DNA of 64,000 bases, taken from NCBI RefSeq assembly GCF_004359215.1, contig NW_027152021.1, forward strand, positions 225,924 through 289,923, read 5' to 3'. Made by a program: the position numbers and the translations under genes. This document shows, piece by piece, positions 31,430 through 41,822 of the stretch. Every line of letters starts with the position of its first letter. Within the stretch, counting starts at the first letter, position 1. The notes below the pieces were generated by a model. It had not been told where the DNA came from. It saw only the letters and a list, made by a program, of their open reading frames with translations, and did not search any database. The DNA comes from Bremia lactucae (taxonomy: Eukaryota; Oomycota; Peronosporomycetes; Peronosporales; Peronosporaceae).

Positions 31430-31859
31430 TAAGTGTGCTTCATATATATGTGACCCACCCTTATGTATGTGATGCACATTGGTACATCCTAGCGTCATCC
31501 GCTATGCGAAATACCCAAAAACGATACGCTCGCAGCACATATTAGTCTATCTACAAAGACGGCATTTATGCTAGGTAATAACAGAAATTTATATTTAATG
31601 CGATTAAATATAAATCAGTCTTAAACTTACAATATACTTGATAAGTTTGCACGAGGAGCCGGATTACCGCTCCCGTGACGACACTTTTATCAGTGTACTT
31701 CGTGAGTTGGGTGAGGTCGCTAAGGCGCCCACCACAAACCTCACTGCACGTGAGAGAAGGCGGTAAATCGTCGAAGGTGTGTGCGTGCGTAGTACGTGGC
31801 AGCTTTAAGTAGCGCCCGTCTACACTTGGTGGAACTTGAAATCCTTCCCACGACCCGCA

Positions 31860-32920
31860 TCTTTGAGCGTGTACGTGAGGATGAGCCTCAATATCGATTG
31901 GACTCATTTCCCCCCACCTCCGAACATCATCGGGAGTTGGCTGAGCAGACGGCGCAGGGACTTAGGGAACAAGCCATGGCCAGGGTCTTGGGTAGTCTCC
32001 TGAGCAACATGTTACTCAGTTGGAGCAGTTTGACGCACTCATGCTCGGACAGCGAAGGGTCGCGTCCGAGGCACAAAGCCATGCTACGGCGGAGTCTGTC
32101 ACACAGACTCAGGATGAGCTAAGGCGAGAGCAGGCTCGAAGCGAGGCTTTCAACAGGACTGTTAAGATGCTCTCCGCTCTCAGCCGAGGCTTATTCGGAT
32201 GGACCCGCCCAAGTTCGATGGAACTGCAGCGCGCACGATATCCATCGGCTGTTAGCAGTAAAGCAATGCGGTGTGTCGCAGCTAATCGAAGATGACAGCC
32301 CGATGGTGCCGTACTCCATGTCGCACCCGCGCGGTAAAGCCTCAGAGTGGGCTTACTCGGCGGGTATAGCGTATTCAAGGTGTTCCCTTCATGGGCGATT
32401 ATAAGACAAAGACTCGCGCCATGTGCCAGCCACCAAACAACGAGGTGTTGCATAAGGTGCGCGTTTTCGGGGCGTGGCAGGCGAAGCGATCTATGCAAGA
32501 GCATGTGCAGGAGATGCACTAGCTGTCGGGATCAATTACCGTAGGTCCGATTGGGGAGCACATAAAAGTGCCCAAGTTTATGAACGGAATACGTCATGGC
32601 TCATCGTGACAGGCTCTTATTAGAAAGGTGCCGTCAACGATGGAATCCAAATTGCCTTAGTTGAGGAGAAATTTTACAACAGTGCCTCGGCGATAGCTTG
32701 GTATAAGCCGTCGGCCGAGAGAACAGGTGTCACTTCCATGGAGTTGGGCAATGCAGACGTTGTCTGTCACAAATGTGGCAAGCGCAGTCATATGAGCGCT
32801 GCTATGCCTGGGCCCCTGCTGGGGCGAAGACGCCCAGCAAGAGGAATCCCTTTCCGAAGAGCGATGGCAATAACCAGCGTGCGAGACGCATGAGTCCGCA
32901 TCTACCACTGAGGGGTCGAA
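31860..32920 (+). pseudogene. Family-B gag, broken
   Basis: It matches the minus-strand gag at 5600-6667 piece by piece: the N-terminal EHHRELAEQTAQGLREQAM, the helix QTQDELRREQARSEAF, and near 32755-32800 the knuckle CHKCGKRSH followed by an altered end (the last Cys spacing is disturbed by a small deletion). Several frameshifts and stops. Confidence 0.7.
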
Positions 32921-32923
32921 AAA

Positions 32924-33560
32924 ATGCAGGAGAAAGCTGAGGTAAATCGCTTTAGCTTCATCGATGGCCTGTTATGGCATCAGCTGTCACCTTGTGATTC
33001 CTTGGGAATCTATGTGCCTCATGACACAGACCTCAAGCTGATGACCCTTCACGAGCTCCATGATGCGCCATCTAGTGGGCATCTGGGCCGTGAAAAGACA
33101 TTCTTACGAGTGTCAGAGAAATTTTGGTGAACGCACTTATTTAGATGGGTGGCCAACTATATTCGCTCTTGCGAACAGTGTCAGCATAAAGCCTGCACCG
33201 TCCAGCAGTGCGCCACTGAAGCCGCTACCGATTCCAACCAACTGTTGGAAGTCAGTAAGTCTAGACTTCACATTAGGGTCGGACGGGGCTCGTCGTCTTC
33301 GTAAACGGTCTAAGCAAGATGGTTCATTCAGCACCATGTAAGACATCGATCAAAGGCAAGTAGGCAGCTCTCTTGTCCTGGATCGCGTATACCGATTACA
33401 CGAGATGGCCGAGTCCATAGTATTGGACCGGGATCAATGATTTACGTCTGGGTTTTGGCGACAAGTGCTTGGGCTGCTAGGTGGCGAGTTCCCCATGTCG
33501 ACTGCAGACCATCCTCAGATCAATGGCCAAACAGAACGTGCCAATCAGGTCGTGGTGGAT
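32924..33560 (+). pseudogene. Family-B integrase fragment
   Basis: Frames 32924-33130 and 33060-33341 give IYVPHDTDLKLMTLHELHD, SSGHLGREKTF (HH half of the zinc domain) and, in a shifted frame, the CEQCQHKA CxxC half. SVSLDFTLG marks the first catalytic Asp region. Near 33495-33550 MSTADHPQINGQTERAN covers the segment with the last catalytic Glu. Sequence leaves the element near 33560. Confidence 0.7.
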
Positions 33561-33694
33561 AAATAGATATAATGGCCTATACCTATTTATGGATAAGATT
33601 TCTGAACATTACTATGTAAGTAATATTCTCCAAATATTCTCTACCTTTTAGATAATATATTAATAAACTATTTATAAGTGTTAATTTTATGTAA

Positions 33695-33843
33695 CGATAC
33701 ACCCCGTCGTAGCATGCGTGCGGCCCAGAACATCTAAGGGCATCCCAGACCTGTTATTGCCTCCAACTTCCTTTGGTTTGATTACCCAAAAGTCCATCTA
33801 AGAAGTCCACACACCTACCAAAAATGGTAAGCGGAACTATTTA
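33695..33843 (-). pseudogene. 18S rRNA gene fragment (antisense, decayed)
   Basis: Reverse complemented, the stretch contains GGCAATAACAGGTCTGGGATG, then CCCTTAGATGTTCTGGGCCG and CACGCATGCTA. These are the conserved 3'-domain sequence of eukaryotic small-subunit rRNA around the AACAGGTCTGTGATGCCCTTAGATG core, with a few substitutions. Upstream of it GGACTTCTTAGATGGACTTTTG also fits. Only about 150 bp of the gene is present and it is mutated, so it is a pseudogene scrap between an integrase remnant and a family-B LTR fragment. AT-rich sequence of unknown origin lies at 33561-33694. Confidence 0.8.
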
Positions 33844-34030
33844 GCACGAGCCGGATTACCGCTCCCGTGAAGACACTTAATCAAAGTACTTAGTGCGTTA
33901 GGTGAAGTCGCTAACGCGCCCACCGCAACTACCTCACTGCACGCAAAAGAAGCTGGTTAAACCGCCTCCTCGCTGTGCTATGGTGTGTGTATAAGTAGAG
34001 CGTGGCCGCATTACGACGTGCCCGCTTGCA
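33844..34030 (+). repeat. 3' portion of a family-B LTR
   Basis: It matches the last 185 or so bases of the solo LTR at 7550-8076: CGAGCCGGATTACCGC, CGCCCACCGCAACTACCTCACTG, GTGTGTGTATAAGTAGAGCG. The 5' portion is replaced by the 18S rRNA scrap. It could be the damaged 3' LTR of the 31430-33560 remnant. Confidence 0.65.
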
Positions 34031-34793
34031 GTTTACTGATGCCTGAATTGAGTCCTGAGCATTTATCGTTTAATTAAAATTCATCAGATAGGAAGATCAA
34101 TAAAAATCTTGAGTCTGGTTCGCGAGGCGAAAATAGCCAAATCGACCACCCTTACAATGAAGCTTAAATTTTAGCCCACGCAATTTTAATTTTAGAGGTC
34201 GAGCATAATTTCGAGCGTACACTCGCTGCAGCATATATTTACAGCGGAACATCGTAGGAAGATGCAGGTATCATTTAGGCCTTCGCTGTCTACTGAAAGT
34301 CGTTTACGCTATCACTACATTTAGGTTAGCGTCAGCAGTTGGCGTATGCGTAAAATTTTAACGCTCGCTCATACCAGGCTTGCTCCTGATCTGGTAATCG
34401 ACAATATCAAAGCCGGGTCTAAGAATGGGTCTGGCTTGGTCCCGCCTTTTCGAGTACAGCTAATCACACATGCGGAGGCTGCCTATTTGGCGTTACTCGA
34501 AGAGCAGCACGCGCACCGAAAGGCCTTATCAAATTACTATAGTGGCCGCTTATGCCATATACAACTTAAATAACGTTCCTATAAAGCTCAGCAGTGTGTC
34601 CAACAAATGGTGCTGGTCGAATGTACGGTTCCGTACCGCTTGGAGGTCGAAACCTCAATACCGAACAAAATGGAGTTAACGTTAGACATATGGAATATCA
34701 TCAAATGTTGACGTTGCATTTTATGCGCAATCGGAGACGCGGTTGTGCCTGTTCACGCGCGCTCGCCCAAATCGACGTGTTTTTGACTGCCTC
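34031..34793 (+). repeat. Repeat R (plus copy), uninterrupted
   Basis: This is the same sequence as 18298-18511 plus 19042-19600 in inverse orientation, without the solo LTR. A 75-codon frame (34346-34573, starting MRKILTLAHTRLAPDLVIDN) is the longest open stretch and contains AEAAYLALLEEQHAHRKAL. I do not recognise the product. In both copies R abuts the start of a family-A LTR. Confidence 0.6.
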
Positions 34794-34841
34794 TGTAATG
34801 AGGCACACATTGGTTGGAGAACCGTTTTGTGGTACCTTTAT
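34794..34841 (+). repeat. First 48 bp of a family-A LTR, cut by the next element
   Basis: TGTAATGAGGCACACATTGG and on to GGTACCTTTAT matches the start of the inverted family-A LTR at 18297. After 48 bp a second, different family-A LTR begins at 34842, so one family-A LTR interrupts another at this point. Confidence 0.75.
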
Positions 34842-35125
34842 TGTAATGGGGCACACATCGGTTGGAGAACCGTTGTTGTGGTACATTTACTTTATGGGTA
34901 AATACCCTTTTATTCTATTTTAAAATAATTAATTACTTAAATTCCATTTATTATGGGTAACAAATGTAGTCGCCGCCAGATATATATCTGGCGGCCGAAA
35001 TCTATTTTGAATTAGCTACGGTAAGGTTTTGAATTTAAATTAAAATTAAAAATGCTGAGTTTTCCTTTTGATCTTGAAGTCTAAAAGTCTTCCTCTATCT
35101 TTAGCAGCGAAGAAGCTCCGCTACA
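34842..35125 (+). repeat. Family-A LTR (5' LTR of second element)
   Basis: 284 bp, TGTAATGGGG ... CTCCGCTACA, followed by TCTGGTAGCAC. It lacks about 190 bp present near the end of the 8102 LTR and carries private changes (AGATATATATCTGGCGG where 8102 and 41495 have AGATATAAATCTGGCGG). Confidence 0.8.
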
Positions 35126-35181
35126 TCTGGTAGCACTAGTAGTCAATCTCTGAGTCTTTATAAGACTAAGCCTTCACTGAA

Positions 35182-36040
35182 ATGGAAGAGGTCTCAAAAC
35201 TTATAGAAGCGCAGGGCATAGCGTATGACAAGCTCAAAACTTTATTTGGGCTTGAATATGTAAAGTTCAGTATATTCAGGGACCAGAGGTTTTGCATGCA
35301 AGGGTTGAAACCTTCATGCGTACGAATCCTCCCCGATCGGCCAGGTTCAGGATCACCCTTGCGGCATCTATGCCAACTCGGTATATCTCTGTACCTCGAA
35401 GATAGAGCCATGGAGTGGGCACTCTCGTGCAGCGTCCATAGACGACGCTTTTTTTTCTCATGGGATTCGGTAATTCAGCAAATGACCAGCATGTTTGCAC
35501 CGCCTGATTAGGCTTTACGCATACGATCACGGCTCATAGCGACTCGACAGGGTAAACGAGCCCTAGAGGACCATGCCCAGGAGTTGAGAACACTCATTGC
35601 ATCTATGCTTCAAGGCCCGATGCAAGAAGCAACTATCGTAAATTTTTTTGGGGTTTCTCAATGAAGGCGTTGACCGTTCGGAATTATTACGACCCCATCC
35701 AGCTACTTTCGAAGACGCAATTGCCATAGCGCTACGCGCTGAGTTCGTCTTTAAGTCTGCTCGCGTTAGCCCGCCTATTTACCGAACAAGCTCTTCGAGC
35801 ACATTGGTACCGTCTAATAGACCGGAATTCATGGATCTACGCCTCGTTGAGGAGGGAGAAAAGGCACTTCAAGCAGTGGAACAGCATGAAATCATTTGTA
35901 GATGTTGTATGTGCGGAAGCACGAAACATTTACGTCCGGCCTGTCCCCTACAAAATACTCGTAAAGCTCAAAATAGCACCAATTCCGACCTATACCAGAA
36001 ATCTGGTACGGTGCGGAAAACGTCGATACCATGTAGGTGA
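35182..36040 (+). pseudogene. Family-A gag of the second element, broken
   Basis: It starts at the ATG at 35182 (MEEVSKLIEAQG), continues in shifted frames through WDSVIQQMTSMFAPPD and, in 35648-36040, LLRPHPATFEDAIAIALRAEF to the knuckle CCMCGSTKHLRPAC near 35905-35945. About 80% similar by eye to the gag at 8641. Confidence 0.7.
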
Positions 36041-36149
36041 AAACCGCTCTACTGGGGAAGACCTAGGCTCTGTTAAAACTCTAGGAGGTGAGAATAAATA
36101 GAATCTAGCCCCAATTAGATCGGTGAGAGTACAAGCCTGGCTGCTAGTC

Positions 36150-37205
36150 GCTTTAGCGACTGTAAAGGGTTTTGATAAGCCGTGGTCAATTATAATTGAC
36201 TCAGGAGCGTCTTGCACTTATGCTTGACGTCTTTCGCTTGAGGGAAACTAATGCGTTGGGGACTTAAAGCGCATGAAAGTGATACAATCACTGCTCGCTT
36301 AGCGACTGGGACTCGTGTCACTGCTCCTAAAGTTTCTTGAATTTAGGCAAGAAGTTTCTGGACTTTGACAGTATGGAACGCTGCCTCGTCCTTAATCGAA
36401 TTCGAGATATGATCCCATCCTTGGTATGGCCTGGATTAAACGCCATGAGTCACGGATCGATTGGAGGTCTAAGACCTTAGGCACCACGCGCAATGTTCCA
36501 AGCAAATTTCTGAGAAGTCATGAGCCCACCTTTGCTAGGAGACAAAAGCGCTATTGGCGCATATGACTGACTAAATTTATCAGTGTGTTAGACATTGTAA
36601 TATCTGAGTTACTAAATCCAATGTTGAAAACATTTATTTTGGGCTTAACTCAGAAAAAGGAGTTGGAATGGCACGTATTCCGTCGAGTAGCAATTGTTTT
36701 AAAAACGATTCACTAAATGCTAAAAGCATTGTTGGCCTAAGACCGAGTCATCAAGGGTGTTATATCCCTGAGATACGTGGAGTGGCAAGTCTAAGTCCAC
36801 CGTGGTCGGCCGAGGTGGCATCATGCTGAGTGTCAGTAGTGACATAATTGGCGGTTCGCCATGGCATTTCGGGTCAAACCCTTTTAATGCACGTGAAATG
36901 ACACGTAAACGGTCGCTGGACAAGGAAGCTGAGTTACCTAATTCCTTGTCGGATGTCGAAGTAGACACCAGCTCTGGTATAGATCCCATACAGGCTGAAA
37001 ATTTGAAGACGTGAATGTCCCAGCCTCTAAGAGGCGTATTGTCTCTACTCCAAGGCTGGCGAGACGCGAAGGGTCTATACCCTCGCAAAGTGATTTGAGT
37101 AAGGAATTACATACGCTTGTAAATGGTGTAACCGGTAACATTGAGGGGGAAGTTAGCCTTGCGGCAATCCCTTCGTAACATGCTCTTTAAGAGCTAGACG
37201 AAATG
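36150..37205 (+). pseudogene. Protease and linker region of the second family-A element
   Basis: WSIIIDSGASCTYA is encoded near 36183-36225 with the retropepsin DSG triad. It is followed by a degraded core and a linker with a single copy of the CTGAGATACGTGGAGT block. Short open frames occur in the linker but no other domain is recognised. Confidence 0.6.
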
Positions 37206-39465
37206 TCTATTGATGAGTGCGGCCGAGCCTTAAAGGCTGGCGACTTATCTGAGATGGTGGTCATTCGACCAACAATTGAGTTGAACTCATCGTCACTTCT
37301 AGACGAAGCTATCCTGGATGACACAAAAGCTCACTTAGTGCGCGAAATAGGTCATCGATCCTTAAAGATCCTATGGATCCCTTTAATTCCTTAATTAAGG
37401 AATTCCAAGATGTGGTATGTAATAATTCACCATCTGTTTTACCTCCGGATAGAGGTGTTCGTCATGAAATTGACTTGGTTCCGGGAACAAAATACTGTGA
37501 TACAAGACAATGGCCTTTACCAAGGGAGCAGTGTGACGTCATTGACGATTTCTTCCGTGCTAAGCACGAGGCTGGAATGGTACGAGAGAGAAAATCTCTC
37601 ATTGACATCGACATTTTGTGTCAAAAAGCCAAATGGTAAATGGCGCATCGTACATGCTTTTATAATAAGCTTAATGATGTCACTATACCAGCACAAACCC
37701 CCATTCGAGAAAGGATGTTCTTCAGAATAATATGGTGGGATGTACAATGCACAGTGCATTGGACTTCGTCGATGGTTACTACCAACTGCTCATGCGAGCT
37801 AGCGATATTCCGCTCACAGCGATTAGCACCCCAAGCGGTATGTTATGGGAGTGGCTCGTAATGCCACAAGGGCTTTCCAACTCCCCGGCAACATTTAATT
37901 GTCTAGTGACGCAACTGTTTCGCCCTCATCGAGGTTATGCACAGACTTAATTTGATAACATTTTTGTCCATAGTCGTGCGGAGCAGGGTCGGTCGGATAT
38001 GGACAACCATTTAGACCATTTGCGAGCAGTGCTTGAGTGTATGCGCACAAATAAACTGTATGTTAATGCATCTAAATGTATTTTAGCGCAGACAAATTCC
38101 TCTTTTGGGATGTTTCATTGAAAAGCGAGGCCTTAGAGCGGATCCCGCTAAGGTAAAAGCCATAGTAGATTGTCCGGTTCCTAAATCCAAAAATATTTGC
38201 GCAAGTGGTTGGGTCTCGCCAATTATTTACACAAATATAGCGAAAATTACGCCGATATAGCTAGGCCACTATCTAGTCTCCTTAAAAAGGATACAGAATG
38301 GTGCTGGACTAGCACCGAAAATAATGCTGTTCGAGCAATTAAGGATAGTCTTATCCATGCTCCGATTCTGGCAATGCCAAATCCAATTGGCCTTTCAGTG
38401 TCTTCTGTGACGCATCATATTTTGCCATTGGCAGTGCTCTGTTACAAACAGATGTTGATGGGCATGAACGTGTTATTGCATTCGAGTCTAGACAGCTTTA
38501 AGCTGCGGAAAAGAACTACCCAGTTCATGACAAAGAGTTACTTGCTATGAAGTATGCTCTCGTCAAATTCAGAGTTCACCTGCTCGGCTCTAAGCCGTTT
38601 GTGATATATACAGATGACGCGTCATTACGCACGGCGACTAAGTCGAACTTCGAGGTGAAGTATAAGCCCGGCAAGGAGAATGCTTTGGCCGATGCGTTAT
38701 CACGCAGCCTGGATTATGAGCTTTCTCATTTAACAACTATCTTGTCGCCTATTCCTGAATTAATCCGTTCGGCTTACGCCAAGGATGAACAGTGTGTAGC
38801 TCTGCTACGAGCTTTAAAGAACTCTGATTCAGGTATTAAATTGCTGGCACGTTTGCGTGCAAGGTTACATCGATTTTCTATCGGTAACGACCTGTTGCTT
38901 TATTGCACAGACATCGCGGACCCTCCGCGTGTCGCTGTTCCTCATGATGAGGATTTGAAGTACCGAATCCTCTATGAAGCACACGATACTGTCCTTAATG
39001 GTCATCTTGGTAGAGAAAATATCAACGGCTCTATAAGCCAGAGTTATTGGTGGCCCAAACTTTATAAATGGGTCAGCACATGTGTTCGCACATGCGAAAC
39101 TTGCCAACGGGTTAAACCCTCGCCGCATGCTGCGGCGCCACTGGCGAGCCTTCCCGTCCCAATAGGTTGCTGGGAGTCCATTAGTATGGATTTTGTTTTC
39201 GTTCTACCGAAAGATTCAGCCGGTAACTCCGGCATAGTGTCTCTGTTGACCGATTGAGCAAAATGGCTCACTTAGCGGCCGTGCCGGATTCCATTGATGG
39301 AGAAGGTACAGCTAAGCTGTTTATCGATCGCGTGTTTCGACAACATGGTTTGCCAGTGGCAATTGTCTCTGATCGGGACCGCCGTTTCCCGGGTAAATTC
39401 AAAAACTAATTTTCTGAGTGCTTGGCACCAGATTACATATGTCCACTGCGGACCATCCGCAGACC
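37106..39465 (+). repeat. Block apparently 100% identical to 10861-13220
   Basis: A 2,360-bp direct repeat at a constant offset of 26,245. The first mismatch upstream lies in GGA|ATTAC against GCT|ATTAC; the first downstream is CAGACCAATGG against CAGACCGATGG at 39466/13221. Confidence 0.85.
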
Positions 39466-40080
39466 AATGGTCAAACTGAACGTGTCAATCGCGTCGTTGA
39501 AGACTTTTACGCAGCGTGTGTGCTCAGACACCAATGCGCTGGAGCTCAATGCTCCAAGTGGTGGAATTTGCGTTAAATAACGCTGTCCATGCCTCTACAG
39601 GCTATACTCCGTTCTATGTAAACGGTCTTGCCCACCTACGCATTCCATTAACGATACCACTACGTGGTTTAGGGCTTGGTAAGGGAAAATTAGCCGATAG
39701 GCTTGCTGATGTCAGCCCTGTTACCGTTCGGAAACAAGTCAGCGAGTTTCTCGCGACGCGATTTAGTGTCTTAAGACATGTAAGTGATACGATGGCTGAT
39801 AGGCAAGACAAACAAAAAAAACAAGCAGATACCAAAGGCAAAAGCTGTATTAATTATTATTTGGTCGGAGACCGAGTTTTACTAAACGCTTAAATCTACC
39901 TACCAACTTGGTTTCCGCAGTTTTCAAGACCAAATTGCGCCCGCGCTTTATTGGACCATTTACGGTCGTGGCCAAGAAGGGCCTAGCTTATACGCTAAAC
40001 CTTCCTAGCAAGCTGCTCACGCATCCAGTGTTCTACGTTGGCTTGCTTAAGCCTTTCGGGACCCTTCCCACGTAGACTTG
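37373..40080 (+). pseudogene. Family-A pol of the second element: RT, RNase H and integrase, broken
   Basis: Through 39465 it is the same sequence, with the same stops and the same FDN for YxDD lesion, as the pol at 11128-13220. After that it differs: the frame 39516-39893 is open through VVEFALNNAVHASTGYTPFYVNG and the integrase helix region, better kept than its counterpart at 13235-13640. The GPY/F-like module (RPRFIGPFTVVAKKG) follows near 39930-40030 in another frame. Confidence 0.8.
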
Positions 40081-40340
40081 AAGGCGCTTGCGCCGAGACA
40101 GGCGGTCGTGCCGCAGATTGCTGCATCCTCACCAGGATGTCCAGCTGGCCCTCTAAACGAGGCTGCTGACGCTCCAGCGTCGAAAGACGGTCCCGAACCG
40201 CCTCAAAAGAGCTCTTAACCCGAGCAAGGACCTCACGAAGAAGTTGCACCTCGTGCCGTAGAACATCAAATGCTTCCGCCGAAAATTCGGACCCCTCCCG
40301 CGCTGCTTGATGCGCGGGGGAACCTTCAGTTTCATGTGGA
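39995..40340 (-). pseudogene. Downstream part of the antisense ORF with coiled coil, frame-separated
   Basis: On the minus strand a frame open from about 40340 to 39995 reads through AFDVLRHEVQLLREVLARV, SSFEAVRDRLSTLERQQPRL and DILVRMQQSAA, with a heptad pattern of a coiled coil. There is no ATG, and it lies directly downstream of the stop of the antisense ORF. In the first element the corresponding sequence links to that ORF in one frame up to KVSPRETEG. I infer that the ancestral antisense protein was about 460-470 residues and ended in this coiled coil. Confidence 0.5.
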
Positions 40341-40500
40341 TAAACTTTAAAGCGACGTCGTCGTGAGGGTCAATACCAGTATCTGGTGAAGTGGCTAGGG
40401 TACCCTCTTCTGAAAACTCTTGGGAGTTCGAGGTACCTCTTCGGCAAGATTGCCCGTACGCCGTTGACGTTTTTGAGCGCCAAGCTCAGGGTCAACTCGC
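40330..40500 (+). pseudogene. Chromodomain of the second family-A element, frame-broken
   Basis: The nucleotides align with the chromodomain at 14085-14245 (GTCAATACCAGTATCTGGTGA, then GGGAGTTCGAGGTACC), but the plus frame is interrupted by stops and shifts. Over 40395-40500 the opposite strand is open, as part of the antisense ORF. Confidence 0.6.
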
Positions 40501-41384
40501 GTCAAACGACGCTTCCCACCACTAAACGTGGGATTAGGTGGATCAATAGCCTCAATGCGGCTTCGATTCATGGTTGTACGGTCAACCGAAGCACTGAAAT
40601 ATCGGCTAGGCCTTTCTTCGTTTTGTGGCATAAATGCCGAACGTAACTGGCCTTTGGCCTTAAGCTTAGCGAAATCGAAGCGAAGCTTCCGTTCCAAATG
40701 AACATCACCTCTATCCGCAGACTCTCTGATACTCCAAAAAATATATATTACGAAGTCGGCGGGCCCGGTGGACCCAGTTCTCAAATGAGACTTCGTTTTC
40801 ATTCCTTGTTTCGTTTGGAGACAGAACGATCGGAATTTCCCCATGGAGGTCACCGAAGCTCCACGGGCTTGATCACGTAAACGCGTCAGATACTGGCATC
40901 GCGTTATTATCTTTGACGTAAGGTATTGCTCATGAAAGGCGTCGCGGGCAGCGATCTCTTCCGGCGTCCTCTCCGGGTCACCGGAGATCCAGGTGCCCAA
41001 GCTGTGACCCGCTATCTCTTTGAGACGCTCGTCCACACTAAGCGGAGTGAATCTATATTCACTATGAGCTTTACCTTTCGCTATCTCGGCAGCCCGACGA
41101 CGACCTTTTTCCTCTATGAGGATTATCCGCTCTTGCTCTTCATGGAGCGGATTCGTAATGATGTTGGACTCAGGGTCCCGTATCCTGCTCAATGCAGTTA
41201 AGACATCAGCGGCACCACGTTCTGGGAGCGGATTCGGGGCCCGCCGATGTTCACCCGGAGGAGAAGGCGTGAGAGAACGACGCTCTTTCTCCTCCTCCTC
41301 TGAAGGAGAGTGACTTTCAAAGTCCACCATTCCCTCATCGTCGAGGAAGGTGCTAAGAGTCTGTGACTCACGCTTGATTGTCAT
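40395..41384 (-). CDS. Antisense ORF of family-A Ty3 element, unknown protein
   Basis: A 329-codon uninterrupted frame on the strand opposite gag-pol, from ATG 41384, starting 110 bp inside the 3' LTR and reaching into the chromodomain. It begins MTIKRESQTLSTFLDDEG, has a Ser/Glu/Pro-rich stretch (about 23-55, SPSEEEEKERRSLTPSPPGE), a long predicted-helical charged middle (HEEQERIILIEEKGRRRAAEI) and a basic C terminus (GAQKRQRRTGNLAEEVP). No family is recognised. The plus strand over the same bases is closed in all three frames except short pieces. A broken homologue lies at 14063-14730. It could be driven by antisense transcription from the 3' LTR. Some plant Ty3 elements (Retand type) also carry an antisense ORF here; homology is not implied. 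Confidence 0.6.
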   Translation of the reverse strand: MTIKRESQTLSTFLDDEGMVDFESHSPSEEEEKERRSLTPSPPGEHRRAPNPLPERGAADVLTALSRIRDPESNIITNPLHEEQERIILIEEKGRRRAAEIAKGKAHSEYRFTPLSVDERLKEIAGHSLGTWISGDPERTPEEIAARDAFHEQYLTSKIITRCQYLTRLRDQARGASVTSMGKFRSFCLQTKQGMKTKSHLRTGSTGPADFVIYIFWSIRESADRGDVHLERKLRFDFAKLKAKGQLRSAFMPQNEERPSRYFSASVDRTTMNRSRIEAIDPPNPTFSGGKRRLTRVDPELGAQKRQRRTGNLAEEVPRTPKSFQKRVP

Positions 41385-41494
41385 GAGACAAAGGAATGAA
41401 AAACACAACCGAACGGTTAGCTGTTAAGGCTCCAACCTCAACGAGGAAATGAAGCGAATGTTGTCACTCGGTGTCAACAGTCTGATGCGGGGGG

Positions 41495-41822
41495 TGTAAT
41501 GGGGCACACATCGGTTGGAGAACCGTTGTTGTGGTACATTTACTTTATGGGTAAAACACCCTTTTATCTAATTTTAAAATAGTTAGTTACTTAAATTCCA
41601 TTTATTATGGGTAACAAATGTGGTCGCCGCCAGATATAAATCTGGCGGCCAAAATCTATTTTAATTTAGCTAGGGTAAGTTTTTTTAGATTTAAATTATT
41701 AAATAAAGTGTATTTCCCCTTTTGATCTTAAAGTTGTTAACACCATTATTTTAATATAACTAAGTGACTCTCCGAGTCTGAAAGTCTTCCTCTGACTTTA
41801 GAAGCGAGGTAGCTCCGCTACA
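41495..41822 (+). repeat. Family-A LTR (3' LTR)
   Basis: 328 bp, TGTAATGGGG ... CTCCGCTACA. Preceded by GATGCGGGGGG, a G-rich run in the polypurine-tract position. Shares AGATATAAATCTGGCGGCCAAA, TAAATAAAGTG and TAACTAAGTGACTCTC with the 8102 LTR, and has lost about 150 bp from its middle. Host 3' sequence starts at 41823. Confidence 0.8.

Larger units (their letters stand above)
31430..33560 (+). mobile_element. Ty3/gypsy family B remnant (LTR, gag, piece of integrase)
   Basis: Plus strand: a partial family-B LTR (about 31430-31824, ending CCGTCTACA), a TTGGTGGAACTTG primer-site region, gag (about 31860-32920) and then integrase sequence. Protease, RT and RNase H are absent, so a large internal deletion joins gag to integrase near 32920. 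All frames are broken. Confidence 0.75.
34842..41822 (+). mobile_element. Second family-A Ty3 element, full length, inactive in sense
   Basis: LTR 34842-35125, gag, protease, linker, RT, RNase H, integrase, broken chromodomain, antisense ORF and LTR 41495-41822: 7.0 kb. The flanks do not match (TTTAT before, TGAAG after), so the two ends are unlikely to come from one insertion. The TGAAG after the 3' LTR equals the 5 bp before the first family-A element at 8102. The block 37106-39465 appears identical to 10861-13220. Confidence 0.8.
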
